A DNA stretch of 64,000 nt from Kutzneria kofuensis (GCF_014203355.1 NZ_JACHIR010000001.1:3164038-3228037), one strand, 5' to 3'. Shown: positions 10,445-20,439, counted from the stretch's first letter. Program-made: numbers and translations. The notes: generated by a model from the sequence alone, not told the origin.

Positions 10445-10947
10445 CCACCGCGTACTCGTCCACCGTGGACACCCCGATCGGACCGTTCACCACAGTCGTC
10501 AACGACCAGGACGTCGTGCTGGCCTCGGGCTGGACCGCCGACCTCGGCGACCTGCTGCCGCAGGTCCAGCCGTCGCTGCGGCCGACCGAGGTCGAGCAGC
10601 GGGCCGAGCTGGGCCACATCACCAAGGCCGTCCGCGACTACCACGCGGGCGAGCTGCTGGTGATCGACGACATCGAGGTGCTGCAGCGGTCCGGCGAGTT
10701 CCGCGAGCACGCCTGGCGCGTGCTGCGCACCGTCCCGGCCGGCAAGCCGGTCACCTATCGGCAGTACGCCGAGCTGGCCGGTCGCCCGGCCGCGGTCCGG
10801 GCTGCCGCGGGAGCCTGCGCGTACAACGCCGCGACACTGTTCGTGCCCTGCCACCGCGTCCTGCGCACCGACGGTTCGATCGGCGGGTTCCGCTGGGGCG
10901 CCGAGGTCAAGCGCTGGCTGCTCGACCACGAGGAGAAGGCTGCCTAA
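10441..10947 (+). CDS. ogt: Methylated-DNA--protein-cysteine methyltransferase
   Basis: A 168-residue suicide methyltransferase that transfers the methyl group of O6-methylguanine to its own cysteine. The active-site motif PCHRVL and the winged-helix helix (KPVTYRQYAELAGRPAAVRA) are intact; the N-terminal domain is short. GTG start overlapping the ada-alkA stop (GTGA), so sensor, glycosylase and methyltransferase form one adaptive-response operon. Its stop codon interlocks with the convergent sbcC stop. Confidence 0.96.
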   Translation: MTTAYSSTVDTPIGPFTTVVNDQDVVLASGWTADLGDLLPQVQPSLRPTEVEQRAELGHITKAVRDYHAGELLVIDDIEVLQRSGEFREHAWRVLRTVPAGKPVTYRQYAELAGRPAAVRAAAGACAYNAATLFVPCHRVLRTDGSIGGFRWGAEVKRWLLDHEEKAA

Positions 10948-13865
10948 GCGACCACCTCCAATCGCGAGCCGGCGCGGGCCTTGCGCACCCGCAGCCGGGT
11001 CGGGATCCGCTGTCGCAACTCCTCGACGTGCGAGACCAGCCCCACGACGCGGCCACCGGCACGCAGCTCGTCGAGGGTGTCCATGACCATGTCGAGGCTC
11101 TCCGGGTCGAGGGTGCCGAAGCCCTCATCGACGAAGAGCGTGTCCAGCAGCGCCCCGCCGGTCTCGGCGGCGACGACGTCGGCCAGGCCCAGCGCGAGCG
11201 CGAGCGACGCGAGGAAGGACTCGCCGCCGGACAGCGTCTTCGCCGGCCGGATCCGGCCGGTGTAGTCGTCGAGCACGTCCAGCCCGAGGCCGCCCCGGGT
11301 GCCGCGCGGGCCGGCGGCGTCGGAGTGCACGAACTCGTAGCGGCCCTGGCTCATCCGGCGCAGCCGGCGCGAAGCGGCGATGGCGACCTCCTCCAGCCGG
11401 GCGGCCAGCACGTACGACCGCAGCGACATGCCACGGGCGTTCTGGCCACGCCCGATGACGACGTCGGTCAGGGCGTCCAACTCGTCGTACTTGGCCAGCA
11501 CCGGGGCGAGCGAGGCCCACACCGAGCGCAGCCGGGCGCCCTGCTCGGCCAGCTCGGTTCGCCGCTGCTGGGCCGAACGCAGCGCCGCGACGGCGACCTC
11601 CAGGGCCTCACGCGCCTGCGCCGCCTCGGCTTCGACCGTTGCGACGTCGACCTCGGTGGTCGGGTCCACACCGGCCAGCTCGGGCTCGGCGAGCACTCCC
11701 CGCGCCGAGTCCTCGACCGCTTGCACCTGCTCAAGCTGCCGCTCCAGGGCGGCGATGGCCTGGTCGGACCGCGCGGCGTCGATCGCCGCCGGCACGTCGT
11801 CGAACCCGGCCGCCGTGGCCGCCCGGGCGACGGCTTCCCGTTGTGCGGCAAGCCTTTTCTCCACTCCGACGGCCTCGTCCCTCGCGTTGGCGACGAACTC
11901 GACGATGTCGGCGACGGTGAGCAGGTGCTCGCGCCGGGCGGCGACGTCCGGGAACTCGCCGCGAGCGAGCCGCACGCGTTCGGTGCGCTCGTCGACGTTC
12001 TCCCGCAGCGAGGCCAGCTCGGCGACGACGACCGCGAACTCCCGCTCGGCCTCGGCGTGCCGCTCGGTCTGCCGCCGCGTCTCGTCCTCCAGCCGGCTCA
12101 CCTCGGCGACCAGCCGGTCGACCCACGCGGCGACCGTGCGCAGCTCGTCCCGCTCGTCGGTGAGCATCTTCAGGTCGGCCTTCAGCGACTCGGGGTCCTT
12201 GCCGGCCAACCGATCCCGGAGCGTCAGGCACTCCTGTTCGGCGGTCCGCAGCCGCGCGGCGGCCTGTTCCCGGCGCTGCTTCGCCTCCTGCTCGGCCCGC
12301 TGCGCGGCGGCGTCCTGCTCCCGGGTGACCGAGCCGTCGGCGGCACGGGCCGGCACGGGGTGCTCGGTCGAGCCGCATACCGGGCAGTGCTGGCCGGGAA
12401 CGAGCCCGGCGGCCAGTTCGGACGCCATGCCGTCCAGGCGGCGCTGCCTGATGTCCAGGAACCGGTCGTAGGCCGCCTGATGCTCGTCGACGGCCTTGCG
12501 GTCGCCGGCGATGGCCCGCTCCAGCGCGCGTTCCAACGCCGGCAGCCGGTCCGCGTCGACGGCGATCTCGGACAGCTGCCGCCACTGCTCCTCGACGGCG
12601 TCCAGCCGCGTCCGGGCGTCCCGGGCCTTGTCGAGGCGTTGCCGAGCGATGCTCAGCTGGTCCGGCAGCTGGGTGAGAACGCCGCCGAGCTGCCGGATGC
12701 CGACGGCGAGCTCCTCGCGGCGCTTCTCCTGCTGCCGGATCCGTCGCTGATCGGCCGCCAACTGCTCGGCCTCGGCGACGAACTGCCGGAGCGTTCCCGC
12801 TTCCTCACGAAGACGGCCCGCCTGACCACGGGGATCGTCCTCCAACACGACCGGGCCGAGCCGTCGGACACCGGCACGCTCCCGGTCCCGCACCTGAGTC
12901 AGTTCCTGCTCGATCTGCCGCTCGGTCTGGTGCGCGGCCTTGACGCCGACGGCCCGTCGGGCGGCCGCCAGCTCGGCTCGCCAGGCGGCGCGTTCCTCGG
13001 TCGGCAGGCCCGCGAGCTGCTCGGTCGCCCGGCGCACGCGGCGCACCCGATCGGCCAGCGCACGTCGCTGCGCCAGCTCGGCGTCCGCCTGCCGGGCGCG
13101 TTCCCGGCTCGCGGACTCGGTTGCCTCTGCCACGGACACCATCGTGGCGACCCGGTCCGACAATTCCGCGAGCCACTGCTCGTCGGCCTCGTCGGGCATC
13201 TGCTCGCCGGCCGCCTGCGCGGTGCGGGCGACCTGTTCGCGTACCTGCTGGCGATGCTGCTCGACCTTGCGGCCGGCCAGCTGGCGGCGGTCGCGGAACC
13301 ACTGCTCGACGTCGTGGAAGCGCTGCGTGCCGAACAGCTTCTCCAGCAGCTTCTCCCGTTCGGACGTGTCCGAACGCAGGAAGCGGGCGAATTCTCCCTG
13401 TGGCAGCAGCACAACCTGGAAGAACTGCTCCGCGGTCATGCCGAGCAGCCGCTCCACGGTGCGAGCGACCTCGTCATTGCGGGTAATGCCTTCGGCGTCG
13501 GAACTCAGCCACGTCAGCGAGACCATCGCCTTCTGGGTGGTGAAGCCGCCGCCGCGGCGCTTGGGCCGGTCGTACTCCGGGCTGCGGACCAGTCGAAACC
13601 GTTGACCCTGAACGGAAAGCTCCAGTAAGACCTCGGTCGGCAGGTCCGGGTCGGCGTTGTCGTACCGCAGCCGCTTGACGTCACCGCGCGCGCCGGGAAC
13701 CCGACCGAACAGGGCGAACGCCACGGCGTCGAGCAGCGTCGTCTTGCCGGCGCCGGTCTCCCCGTGCAGCAGGAAAAGGCCGTCGGCGCCGAGCTGGTCG
13801 AAGTCCACCGCCTCGCGGCCCGCGTAGGGGCCGAAGGCGCACAACTCCAAGCGGTGCAACCTCAT
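10944..13865 (-). CDS. sbcC: Exonuclease SbcCD subunit C (Rad50-like SMC ATPase)
   Basis: A 973-residue SMC-type ATPase: Walker A GETGAGKTT near residue 36, long coiled coils, a zinc hook CPVCG near residue 495, then signature LSGGESFLASLALALGLAD and Walker B LDTLFVDEGFGTLDP near the C-terminus. With SbcD it forms the Mre11-Rad50-like nuclease that opens hairpins and processes blocked DNA ends. The ATG overlaps the sbcD stop by 4 bp. Length and motif order are normal for the family. A long open frame on the opposite strand (10266-13628) is a GC-rich shadow of this gene. Confidence 0.97.
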   Translation of the reverse strand: MRLHRLELCAFGPYAGREAVDFDQLGADGLFLLHGETGAGKTTLLDAVAFALFGRVPGARGDVKRLRYDNADPDLPTEVLLELSVQGQRFRLVRSPEYDRPKRRGGGFTTQKAMVSLTWLSSDAEGITRNDEVARTVERLLGMTAEQFFQVVLLPQGEFARFLRSDTSEREKLLEKLFGTQRFHDVEQWFRDRRQLAGRKVEQHRQQVREQVARTAQAAGEQMPDEADEQWLAELSDRVATMVSVAEATESASRERARQADAELAQRRALADRVRRVRRATEQLAGLPTEERAAWRAELAAARRAVGVKAAHQTERQIEQELTQVRDRERAGVRRLGPVVLEDDPRGQAGRLREEAGTLRQFVAEAEQLAADQRRIRQQEKRREELAVGIRQLGGVLTQLPDQLSIARQRLDKARDARTRLDAVEEQWRQLSEIAVDADRLPALERALERAIAGDRKAVDEHQAAYDRFLDIRQRRLDGMASELAAGLVPGQHCPVCGSTEHPVPARAADGSVTREQDAAAQRAEQEAKQRREQAAARLRTAEQECLTLRDRLAGKDPESLKADLKMLTDERDELRTVAAWVDRLVAEVSRLEDETRRQTERHAEAEREFAVVVAELASLRENVDERTERVRLARGEFPDVAARREHLLTVADIVEFVANARDEAVGVEKRLAAQREAVARAATAAGFDDVPAAIDAARSDQAIAALERQLEQVQAVEDSARGVLAEPELAGVDPTTEVDVATVEAEAAQAREALEVAVAALRSAQQRRTELAEQGARLRSVWASLAPVLAKYDELDALTDVVIGRGQNARGMSLRSYVLAARLEEVAIAASRRLRRMSQGRYEFVHSDAAGPRGTRGGLGLDVLDDYTGRIRPAKTLSGGESFLASLALALGLADVVAAETGGALLDTLFVDEGFGTLDPESLDMVMDTLDELRAGGRVVGLVSHVEELRQRIPTRLRVRKARAGSRLEVVA

Positions 13866-14986
13866 TCCGTCTCCACCTCCCGGAAAGCCTGCTCCAGCAA
13901 CGACGATTCCGACGCGGTCGGCGCGCTGCCCCGGACGTCGTGCACGAAGCCGGCGGCGATCTGGTGATCGCTGCGGCCGCGCACGGCGTCGGCGTAGCGC
14001 AGTTCGGCCGCGGCCCGGCCGCCGTCGGGACGCCACTCGGCGTGCACGGCGTACGGGAACCGCTCCTGCAACTTGCGTTGCAGGTCAAGGGGTCGAACCT
14101 CGTCGGTCACCGCGACCGACAGGAAGCACTCTTCCAGATCGGCGTGCCGAGGGTCGGAGAGAAGATCGTCGAGACGGCCGCTGAGGGTGGCCAGCCGGCG
14201 CGGAACAGGCAGCTCGACCTGCGTGACAGCATGCAGTCCGTAGCTGTCAATGTCGACCAGCAGGACCTGCTTGCGGTGTCGCGCCTCGGAGAAGGAGTAG
14301 GCCAGCGGGCTGCCCGAGTAGCGCAGGTTCTCGGCCAGCTTCTGCGCACCGTGCAGGTGGCCGAGGGCGACGTAGTCGACGCCGTCGAAGACCGCGCCGG
14401 GCACGTGGTCGATGCCGCCGACGCGAATGGAGCGTTCGGACTCGCAGGATTCGCCGCCCGTCACGAAGGCGTGGGCGAGAACCATGGTGCCAAGGCCGCT
14501 TCTGTTGCGTAAATCGGCACGAACTCGGCGCATCGCTTCACCCAGCACGGCCGCGTGACCGCGGCCGTCGACGCCGAGCGCGTGACGCGAGGGTTCCGGG
14601 TCCAGATAGGGCAGCCCGTAGAACGCGACGTCGTCGAGCACAACCGGCGTGTCCAGCGCGGACAGCTTCGTCCTGAGGTGCAGGCCACCCGCGGCGGCGA
14701 ACGCGCCGAACACGCCGATGCGTTGGGCGGAGTCGTGGTTCCCGGGTGTGATCACGATGCGGGCCCCGGCCTCCCGGATCGCCGACAGCACACGCGCGCA
14801 GGTGTCGATGGACTCGGCGGACGGAACCGCGCGGTCGTACAGATCGCCGGCCACCACGACGACGTCCACCCGCTCGCGCTCGACCAGGGATGCCAGCCCG
14901 GTGAGGACCGTTTCCTGGTCGGCGAGCAGGTCGCGGCCGTGGAAGGTACGGCCCACGTGCCAGTCGGAGGTGTGCAGGACCCGCAT
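13862..14986 (-). CDS. sbcD: Exonuclease SbcCD subunit D (Mre11-like nuclease)
   Basis: Calcineurin-like phosphoesterase of 374 residues with the metal-binding motifs in order: SDWHVGRTFHG, GDLYDRA, GNHDS and GHLHGAQ. It supplies the Mn-dependent nuclease of the SbcCD complex. First gene of the sbcD-sbcC pair. TAGCTT, a good -10 box, ends 8 nt before the ATG, so the operon may be transcribed as leaderless mRNA. Confidence 0.97.
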   Translation of the reverse strand: MRVLHTSDWHVGRTFHGRDLLADQETVLTGLASLVERERVDVVVVAGDLYDRAVPSAESIDTCARVLSAIREAGARIVITPGNHDSAQRIGVFGAFAAAGGLHLRTKLSALDTPVVLDDVAFYGLPYLDPEPSRHALGVDGRGHAAVLGEAMRRVRADLRNRSGLGTMVLAHAFVTGGESCESERSIRVGGIDHVPGAVFDGVDYVALGHLHGAQKLAENLRYSGSPLAYSFSEARHRKQVLLVDIDSYGLHAVTQVELPVPRRLATLSGRLDDLLSDPRHADLEECFLSVAVTDEVRPLDLQRKLQERFPYAVHAEWRPDGGRAAAELRYADAVRGRSDHQIAAGFVHDVRGSAPTASESSLLEQAFREVETE

Positions 14987-14994
14987 GGCACCTC

Positions 14995-15000
14995 AAGCTA
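14995..15000 (-). promoter_or_regulatory. Predicted -10 box of sbcDC operon
   Basis: TAGCTT on the minus strand lies 8 nt before the sbcD ATG, the distance expected for leaderless transcription. No convincing -35 hexamer is seen. Confidence 0.4.
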
Positions 15001-15108
15001 AGCCCCGGCACCGACAACCTCCGGTAGGCCGCTCGGCGAGTCTCGAAGGTGTGACCGAAGTCCTCGGGCGGCGACAACTCTGTCGGAGGGCAGTGGCACT
15101 GTGGGGTC

Positions 15109-16080
15109 GTGAGTTCCGAAGTGATCAGCACCGCGGCGATCGTGCTGGCCCTGCTGCTGGCCGGCGGCCTGGTGCTGCTGTGGCGGATGTACCAGGACAG
15201 CGTGCGTCGGACCGACGCCGCGTTCGCCGCGGTGGAGGCCGAACGCGCCCGGTTCGACCGGCAGCAGGCGACGCTGCGCCGGTACGAGGTGGCGTTCTCC
15301 TCGATCACCGGAAGGGGTGAACTCGGCGAACAGGTGCTCGTCGAGACGGCCCGCACCCTCGGGCTCCGGGAGGGCCTGCACTTCACGTTGCAGACGGATC
15401 TGGCCGGCGGCGGCACGATCCGCCCGGACCTGGTGCTCGCGGTCGGCGGCGGCCGGCAGGTGCCGGTGGACGCGAAGATGAGCATGGTCGTCTGGGCCGA
15501 GGCGATGGAGACCGACGACGCCGACGAGCGGGCCGACGCCCTGCGGGTGCACGTGCGCAACATCCGGTCCCGGGCGGCGGAGCTGGCGGGCAAGGGCTAT
15601 GCCCGCTGGGCGGACGCCATCTACGGCACGGTGATGTTCGTGCCCTCGGACGCGGCGGTGGTCGCGGCCCTGGACACCGACCCCGACCTGCTGCGATGGC
15701 TGCTGGACCGGCGGGTGTTCCTGTGCGGCCCGACCGGGTTCGCGGTGCTGGCGTCGGCGGCGCTGTTCGCGGCGACGGAGCGTGCCATCGCCGCGGACGT
15801 GGAGCAGGTACGCAGCCAGGCCGCGGTGGCACACCGGGCGGCGAACACGGCGATCGACTCCGTCAACCTGTCCAGCACGCATCTGCAGCGCTTCCTGTCC
15901 GCTCGGCGGCGCGAGCTGGACGCGCTGGAGGGGTTCCGGGGTGCGGTGCAGCCGCTGACCGACGCGGCCGGCAGCCCGACGCCGCTGGCGACCGTGCGCC
16001 GTGCGGATGAGGTCACGGCCGGTCCGTTTACCCCGATGGCCGAGCCGCTTCACAGTGAGCAAACAGCGGACGGAGGGTGA
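15109..16080 (+). CDS. rmuC: RmuC-family DNA recombination protein
   Basis: A 323-residue protein with an N-terminal membrane anchor (about residues 7-26), a short coiled coil, and the RmuC core: GRGELGEQVLVETARTLGL, then IRPDLVLAVGGGRQVPVDAK, a nuclease-like PD...DxK arrangement. RmuC proteins limit inversions at repeats, probably by cutting DNA intermediates. It is shorter than the E. coli protein but usual for actinomycetes. GTG start, divergent from sbcDC, and part of the local DNA-repair block. Confidence 0.88.
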   Translation: MSSEVISTAAIVLALLLAGGLVLLWRMYQDSVRRTDAAFAAVEAERARFDRQQATLRRYEVAFSSITGRGELGEQVLVETARTLGLREGLHFTLQTDLAGGGTIRPDLVLAVGGGRQVPVDAKMSMVVWAEAMETDDADERADALRVHVRNIRSRAAELAGKGYARWADAIYGTVMFVPSDAAVVAALDTDPDLLRWLLDRRVFLCGPTGFAVLASAALFAATERAIAADVEQVRSQAAVAHRAANTAIDSVNLSSTHLQRFLSARRRELDALEGFRGAVQPLTDAAGSPTPLATVRRADEVTAGPFTPMAEPLHSEQTADGG

Positions 16081-16185
16081 TCAACTGACGGTTTTGCCCG
16101 CTCAACGGGGCACTCCCCGCAGCCCGTAGGGGTGACTGCCGGGCGTTCTCACGGAGCGTTCACAAGCTTCGCGACACAAACGGGC

Positions 16186-16191
16186 TACCGT
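16186..16191 (+). promoter_or_regulatory. Predicted -10 box of the DUF6542 gene
   Basis: TACCGT lies 8 nt before the GTG start. It fits the TANNNT rule for actinobacterial promoters and a leaderless or near-leaderless mRNA. No good -35 is seen at 17-18 nt. Confidence 0.35.
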
Positions 16192-16199
16192 GTCGTCTC

Positions 16200-17060
16200 G
16201 TGACCGCCACGCGCGATCGCCGAAGCGATCTTGACACCGAGCCGCGGACCTCCTCGTGGGGGGACTCACCCGCCTTCGGCTCACGGGCCATGCCCTGGTG
16301 GGGCGCGGTGCTGACGGCGCTCGCCCTCACCGTGGTCGGCGCGCTGTTCGACGAGCTGACGAACAAGACCCTGGGGCTGCCGTTCCAGGTCCTGTACACG
16401 CTCGGCTGCGTGTTGGCCGTGACCTTCGTGCGGCGGCGCAGCCTGTTCGGGCCGATGGTGCAGCCGCCGCTGATCATGATCATCGTGGCCGGCCTCGTGC
16501 TCACGCTGTTCGCCGGCGGCGCGAGCGGCGGTGTCACGGCCAAGGCCATCGCGATCGCCCCGCCGTTGATCGGCAACTTCCCGGTGATGGCCATCGCCAC
16601 CGTGCTGACCGTGGTGATCGGCGCGATCCGGCTGATCCTGCAGCGCAAGCCGCGGCTCGACGAGGACGAGGACTTCCCGCCCGCGGTCAGGTCCGTGCGC
16701 CGGGAGCCGCAGGGCCGTGAGGACCGCGAACCGGTCGGGCGTGACCGCGAGCCGCCGCGTCGCGAGCCGGCCCCGCGGCCGGCCGGTGGACGCTCGCGGC
16801 CGGCACCGCCGCCGCCCGCGCGTGACCGGGAGAGGGTGGATCGCGACCGGCAGCAGCCTCCGCCTCCGCCGCGGCAGGTGCCGCCGGGCCGGGGTGGCAA
16901 TCCCGGGCGTCCCGCTCCTGGTGCCGGCGGCCAGCGCGGCGTGCCGCCTCGTCCGGCCGCACCGGGCCGTGGCGGCGGTGGCCGTCCCGGCGGTGGCGGG
17001 CAGGGCCGCCCGCCGCAGCCCCCGCCGCGCCGGCCTCGTCGTCCCGACGACGAATACTGA
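16200..17060 (+). CDS. DUF6542 membrane protein with Pro/Arg/Gly-rich tail
   Basis: A 286-residue protein. The N-terminal 135 residues hold about four membrane spans separated by short loops, matching the DUF6542 domain found next to lytB/ispH and ychF in actinobacteria (Rv1111c equivalent). The C-terminal half is a disordered tail, first rich in Arg/Glu/Asp, then in Pro and Gly, ending PRRPRRPDDEY. Tails of this kind often bind RNA, DNA or partners at the membrane, but no function is established. GTG start close to a TACCGT box; a perfect terminator follows. Confidence 0.86.
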   Translation: MTATRDRRSDLDTEPRTSSWGDSPAFGSRAMPWWGAVLTALALTVVGALFDELTNKTLGLPFQVLYTLGCVLAVTFVRRRSLFGPMVQPPLIMIIVAGLVLTLFAGGASGGVTAKAIAIAPPLIGNFPVMAIATVLTVVIGAIRLILQRKPRLDEDEDFPPAVRSVRREPQGREDREPVGRDREPPRREPAPRPAGGRSRPAPPPPARDRERVDRDRQQPPPPPRQVPPGRGGNPGRPAPGAGGQRGVPPRPAAPGRGGGGRPGGGGQGRPPQPPPRRPRRPDDEY

Positions 17061-17064
17061 GACA

Positions 17065-17119
17065 TGACACGAAGGGGCCCTTCGTCGCACCAACTGCGAC
17101 GAAGGGCCCCTTCGTGTCA
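17065..17119. terminator. Perfect 25-bp bidirectional terminator
   Basis: TGACACGAAGGGGCCCTTCG plus five more bases pair perfectly with the downstream arm around a 5-nt loop CCAAC. It lies between the convergent DUF6542 and ispH genes. The stem contains the near-palindrome GAAGGGGCCCTTC. Confidence 0.88.
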
Positions 17120-17127
17120 GCTGAGGA

Positions 17128-18099
17128 TCAGCGCACGAGGTCCTTGCGGAGCTCGCGGGGCAGCTGGAAGGCAATCTTCTCGTTGGCGGTGGTGACCTCT
17201 TCCACGTCGCCCCAACCGCGCTCGGCGAGGTAGGCCAGCACCTCGTGGACGAGGATGTCCGGCACGGAAGCGCCGCTGGTCACACCGACCGTGCGGACGC
17301 CGTCCAGCCACTCCTCCTGGATCTCCTTGGCGTAGTCGATCAGGTACGAGGCCTGCGCGCCGTGCTGCAGCGCGACCTCGACCAGCCGCTTGGAGTTGGA
17401 CGAGTTCTGCGACCCGACGACGATCACCAGGTCGCACTCCGGGGCCATCGCCTTCACCGCGACCTGGCGGTTCTGGGTGGCGTAGCAGATGTCGTCGCTC
17501 GGCGGCGCCTGCAGATCCGGGAAGCGCTGCTTGAGCTGCTCGACGCGGACCATGGTCTCGTCGACCGACAGCGTCGTCTGGGACAGCCAGATGACCTTGG
17601 ACGGGTCGCGGACCTCGACCTTGGCCACGTCCTCGGCGGTGTCCACCAGCTGCACGTGCTCGGGGGCCTCGCCGGCGGTGCCCTCGACCTCCTCGTGCCC
17701 CTCGTGGCCGATCAGCAGGATGTCGTAATCCTCGCGGGCGAACCGCTTGGCCTCCTGGTGCACCTTGGTCACCAGCGGGCACGTGGCGTCGATGGTGCGC
17801 AGGTTGCGGGCGGCGGCCTCGTCGTGCACCGCCGGTGACACGCCGTGCGCGGAGAACACCACGAGCGCCCCCTCGGGCACCTCGTCGGTCTCGTCCACGA
17901 AGATCGCGCCGCGGTCCTGGAGGGTCTCCACGACGTACTTGTTGTGCACGATCTCCTTGCGCACGTAGACGGGGGCGCCGTAGGTCTCCAGCGCCTTCTC
18001 CACCGTCACGACGGCACGGTCCACGCCCGCGCAGTAGCCGCGTGGCTTGGCGAGGAAGACGCGCTTGGGCCGGTCAGCAGCTGGGCTCGACGTGGTCAT
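17128..18099 (-). CDS. ispH: 4-hydroxy-3-methylbut-2-enyl diphosphate reductase
   Basis: IspH/LytB of 323 residues, the last enzyme of the MEP pathway, reducing HMBPP to IPP and DMAPP on a 4Fe-4S cluster. The three cluster cysteines are visible in [25 protein letters not shown] and [12 protein letters not shown], with the [11 protein letters not shown] motif near the end. The ATG giving [20 protein letters not shown] is preferred; longer frames lack conservation. TACCCT lies 6 nt before this ATG. It corresponds to Rv1110 in the conserved segment. Confidence 0.97.
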   Translation of the reverse strand: MTTSSPAADRPKRVFLAKPRGYCAGVDRAVVTVEKALETYGAPVYVRKEIVHNKYVVETLQDRGAIFVDETDEVPEGALVVFSAHGVSPAVHDEAAARNLRTIDATCPLVTKVHQEAKRFAREDYDILLIGHEGHEEVEGTAGEAPEHVQLVDTAEDVAKVEVRDPSKVIWLSQTTLSVDETMVRVEQLKQRFPDLQAPPSDDICYATQNRQVAVKAMAPECDLVIVVGSQNSSNSKRLVEVALQHGAQASYLIDYAKEIQEEWLDGVRTVGVTSGASVPDILVHEVLAYLAERGWGDVEEVTTANEKIAFQLPRELRKDLVR

Positions 18100-18105
18100 G
18101 GCCCA

Positions 18106-18111
18106 AGGGTA
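18106..18111 (-). promoter_or_regulatory. Predicted -10 box of ispH (leaderless)
   Basis: TACCCT on the minus strand with 6 nt to the ATG. This spacing is typical of leaderless actinobacterial mRNAs. A -35 hexamer is not evident. Confidence 0.45.
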
Positions 18112-18212
18112 GCGGCGGCGGGCCGGCCGCTCCGCGTGAGCGGCGTTGGTTTCGTCACCCGTTCGCCATGCAGAACTGTGCAGGACGGGCCGACTGGGGC
18201 AGGCTAGACGCC

Positions 18213-18758
18213 ATGAAGTCGTCACTGCCGCTGCCGGTGCGCATCGCAGCCGGACTCGCGGTCACCGCGGTCGAGCAGGCACGCAAGCTCCCCGAGCAGC
18301 TGACCGGGCTGCCGGTGACGGTGGTGAGCCAGGCGCTGCAGCTGTCCATGCGCGTGCAGCAGCGGGTCACCGAGCTGGCGATCAAGGGTGACGACGCGCT
18401 GGCCTCGCTGCGGCCGGTCGAGGAAACCCCCGATTGGGCGACCTTCGACGAGGACGAGGACGTCGCCGCCGACGGCCAGGTGCAGGACCTCGACCCGTGG
18501 CTGGCCGAGGAGCGGGCGGTGTCCGAGCACGAGGACACCGCCGACGAGGACGAGTTCGCCGCGGGCGGCCCGGCCGCGCTGCCGGAGTACGACGAGCTGT
18601 CGGTGCCGCAGCTGCGGGCCCGGCTGCGCCGGCTCAGCCTCGACGACCTGGAGCAGCTGCTCGGCTACGAGCGCGAGCACGCCGCCCGCCCCGCCTACCT
18701 GGGCATGCTGACCAGGCGCATCGCCACCGTACGGGCCCAGGAGAACACCGACTCGTGA
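18213..18758 (+). CDS. Rv1109c-like protein (lipid-droplet-associated type)
   Basis: A 181-residue protein conserved between ispH and xseA in actinobacteria. Residues 5-60 form a long amphipathic or hydrophobic region ([20 protein letters not shown], then [12 protein letters not shown]). An acidic linker rich in Asp and Glu follows, and a C-terminal helical domain ([20 protein letters not shown]). The amphipathic start suits binding to a membrane or lipid-droplet surface, the label used for this family; direct function is unproven. It is coupled to xseA by GTGA. Confidence 0.85.
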   Translation: MKSSLPLPVRIAAGLAVTAVEQARKLPEQLTGLPVTVVSQALQLSMRVQQRVTELAIKGDDALASLRPVEETPDWATFDEDEDVAADGQVQDLDPWLAEERAVSEHEDTADEDEFAAGGPAALPEYDELSVPQLRARLRRLSLDDLEQLLGYEREHAARPAYLGMLTRRIATVRAQENTDS

Positions 18759-20002
18759 CCGCACCCGGTCCGACCACCGCCGAGCAGCCCTGGCCGGTGC
18801 GCACGGTCACCCGCAAGATCGCCGATTGGATCAACCGGCTCGGCGCCGTCTGGGTCGAGGGGCAGGTCACCCAGATCTCGGCCCGTCCGGGCACCGCCAC
18901 CGCGTTCCTCACGCTGCGTGACACCAGCGCGGACGTGTCGATCTCGGTGACGTGCTCGACGCAGCTGGTCCGAGGCATGGAGCCGCCGCTGACCGACGGC
19001 AGCCGGGTGGTGGTGCACGGCAAGCCCAGCTACTACACCGGCCGCGGCACGCTGAGCCTGCGGGTGGACGAGATCCGCGCGGTCGGCATCGGCGAGCTGC
19101 TAGCCCGGATCGAACGGCTGCGCCGGCTGCTGGCCGCCGAGGGCCTGTTCGACCCGCGCCGCAAGCGGCCGCTGCCGTTCCTGCCGCGCACCATCGGCCT
19201 GATCACCGGCCGCGCGTCGGCGGCCGAGCGGGACGTGCTGACCAACGCCCGCGGCCGCTGGCCGGCGGCACACTTTCGGGTGATCAACGTGGCCGTGCAG
19301 GGCACGACGGCCGTGCCGCAGGTGATGACCGCCCTGAAGACCTTGGACGCCGACCCGGACGTGGACGTCATCGTGATCGCACGCGGCGGCGGCAGCGTCG
19401 AGGACCTGCTGCCGTTCTCCGACGAGACGCTCTGTCGTGCGGTGTCCGCCTGCGGCACGCCGGTGATCAGCGCCATCGGCCACGAGCCGGACACCCCGCT
19501 GCTGGATCACGTCGCCGACCTGCGGTGTTCCACGCCGACCGACGCCGGCAAGCGGGTCGTGCCGGACGTCGCCGAGGAGACCCAGCGGATCCGCCAACTG
19601 CGCGACCGCACCCGGCGGGCGCTGCACGGCTGGGTGGACCGGGAGCGGCGGCTGCTGGACGCGCTGCGCAGCCGGCCGGTGCTGGCCGACCCGTTCACGC
19701 CGCTGCAACGGCGCGCCGACGACGTGACCACGCTGCGTGACCGAGGCCGTCGGGAGATCAAGTCCCTGCTCGGCAGCGAGGAAAGTGCACTATCGGCCAT
19801 CCGTTCACGCTTGACGACCCTCGGACCAGCCGCCACGCTGGCCCGTGGATACGCCGTGGTGCAGAGCGTGGCCGAGGACGGGGCCACCTCGGTGCTCCGG
19901 TCCGTGGACGACGCCCCACCGGGAACGCATCTGCGGGTGCGGCTCGTTGACGGGGCGATCCGTGCCGTCGTGCCCGACGACGACACCCGTGAGCGGAGGT
20001 AG
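18755..20002 (+). CDS. xseA: Exodeoxyribonuclease VII large subunit
   Basis: A 415-residue protein with an N-terminal OB-fold ([20 protein letters not shown]) and the catalytic core ([41 protein letters not shown]), then a coiled-coil arm. It degrades single-stranded DNA from either end once joined to the small subunit. GTG start overlapping the upstream stop. The small subunit gene follows after one inserted gene. Confidence 0.97.
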   Translation: MTAPGPTTAEQPWPVRTVTRKIADWINRLGAVWVEGQVTQISARPGTATAFLTLRDTSADVSISVTCSTQLVRGMEPPLTDGSRVVVHGKPSYYTGRGTLSLRVDEIRAVGIGELLARIERLRRLLAAEGLFDPRRKRPLPFLPRTIGLITGRASAAERDVLTNARGRWPAAHFRVINVAVQGTTAVPQVMTALKTLDADPDVDVIVIARGGGSVEDLLPFSDETLCRAVSACGTPVISAIGHEPDTPLLDHVADLRCSTPTDAGKRVVPDVAEETQRIRQLRDRTRRALHGWVDRERRLLDALRSRPVLADPFTPLQRRADDVTTLRDRGRREIKSLLGSEESALSAIRSRLTTLGPAATLARGYAVVQSVAEDGATSVLRSVDDAPPGTHLRVRLVDGAIRAVVPDDDTRERR

Positions 20003-20004
20003 GG

Positions 20005-20439
20005 GTGCCATACCCGGCGCGTGAACCCACGTTCCTCCCGTTGACGGTGGCCACGGCCAGAGCGGCGGCCGACAACACCGACCAGTCCGAACTGACCCGC
20101 GGCGCGCGGGTGGTGCAGTACTGCGCCGAGGCGGCGAACGCGGCCGCCGTCGACACGTGGACCGCCATGCTGGCCGGCTGCGACTACCCCGGTCGCCGGG
20201 CGTTACCCTCGCGTCTCCATGAGCTGACCGAGGCCACCTCGGTCTACGTGGGGACGCAGTGGTGGTACGGCGACGGCTCCGTGCACCGGCGCCGCGTGGC
20301 CGATGCCGAGGACCGCATCGGCGAGGCGGTGCAGGACGGCGACGGCGCCGAGTTCGCCGAGGCGTTCGTCGGGTACGACCAGGCCGTCGCGGCGGTTGTG
20401 GTCCGGGTGCAGAGCCAGATGGGAACCAGCGCGTCATGA
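20005..20439 (+). CDS. Hypothetical protein between xseA and xseB
   Basis: A 144-residue soluble protein of no family I recognise. It is rich in Ala and acidic residues and has a [20 protein letters not shown] segment with two adjacent Trp. No signal peptide or membrane span. GTG start with GGAGGT inside the end of xseA, and its stop overlaps the xseB ATG (ATGA). It is thus translated within the exonuclease VII operon. The M. tuberculosis operon, as I recall it, has no such gene, so this is a lineage-specific insertion. Confidence 0.8.
   Translation: MPYPAREPTFLPLTVATARAAADNTDQSELTRGARVVQYCAEAANAAAVDTWTAMLAGCDYPGRRALPSRLHELTEATSVYVGTQWWYGDGSVHRRRVADAEDRIGEAVQDGDGAEFAEAFVGYDQAVAAVVVRVQSQMGTSAS

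Noticed and set aside
10266-13628. Very long plus-strand open frame opposite sbcC
   Set aside because: It mirrors the sbcC codons in a GC-rich genome, has low-complexity composition and no ribosome site, while SbcC shows all catalytic motifs.
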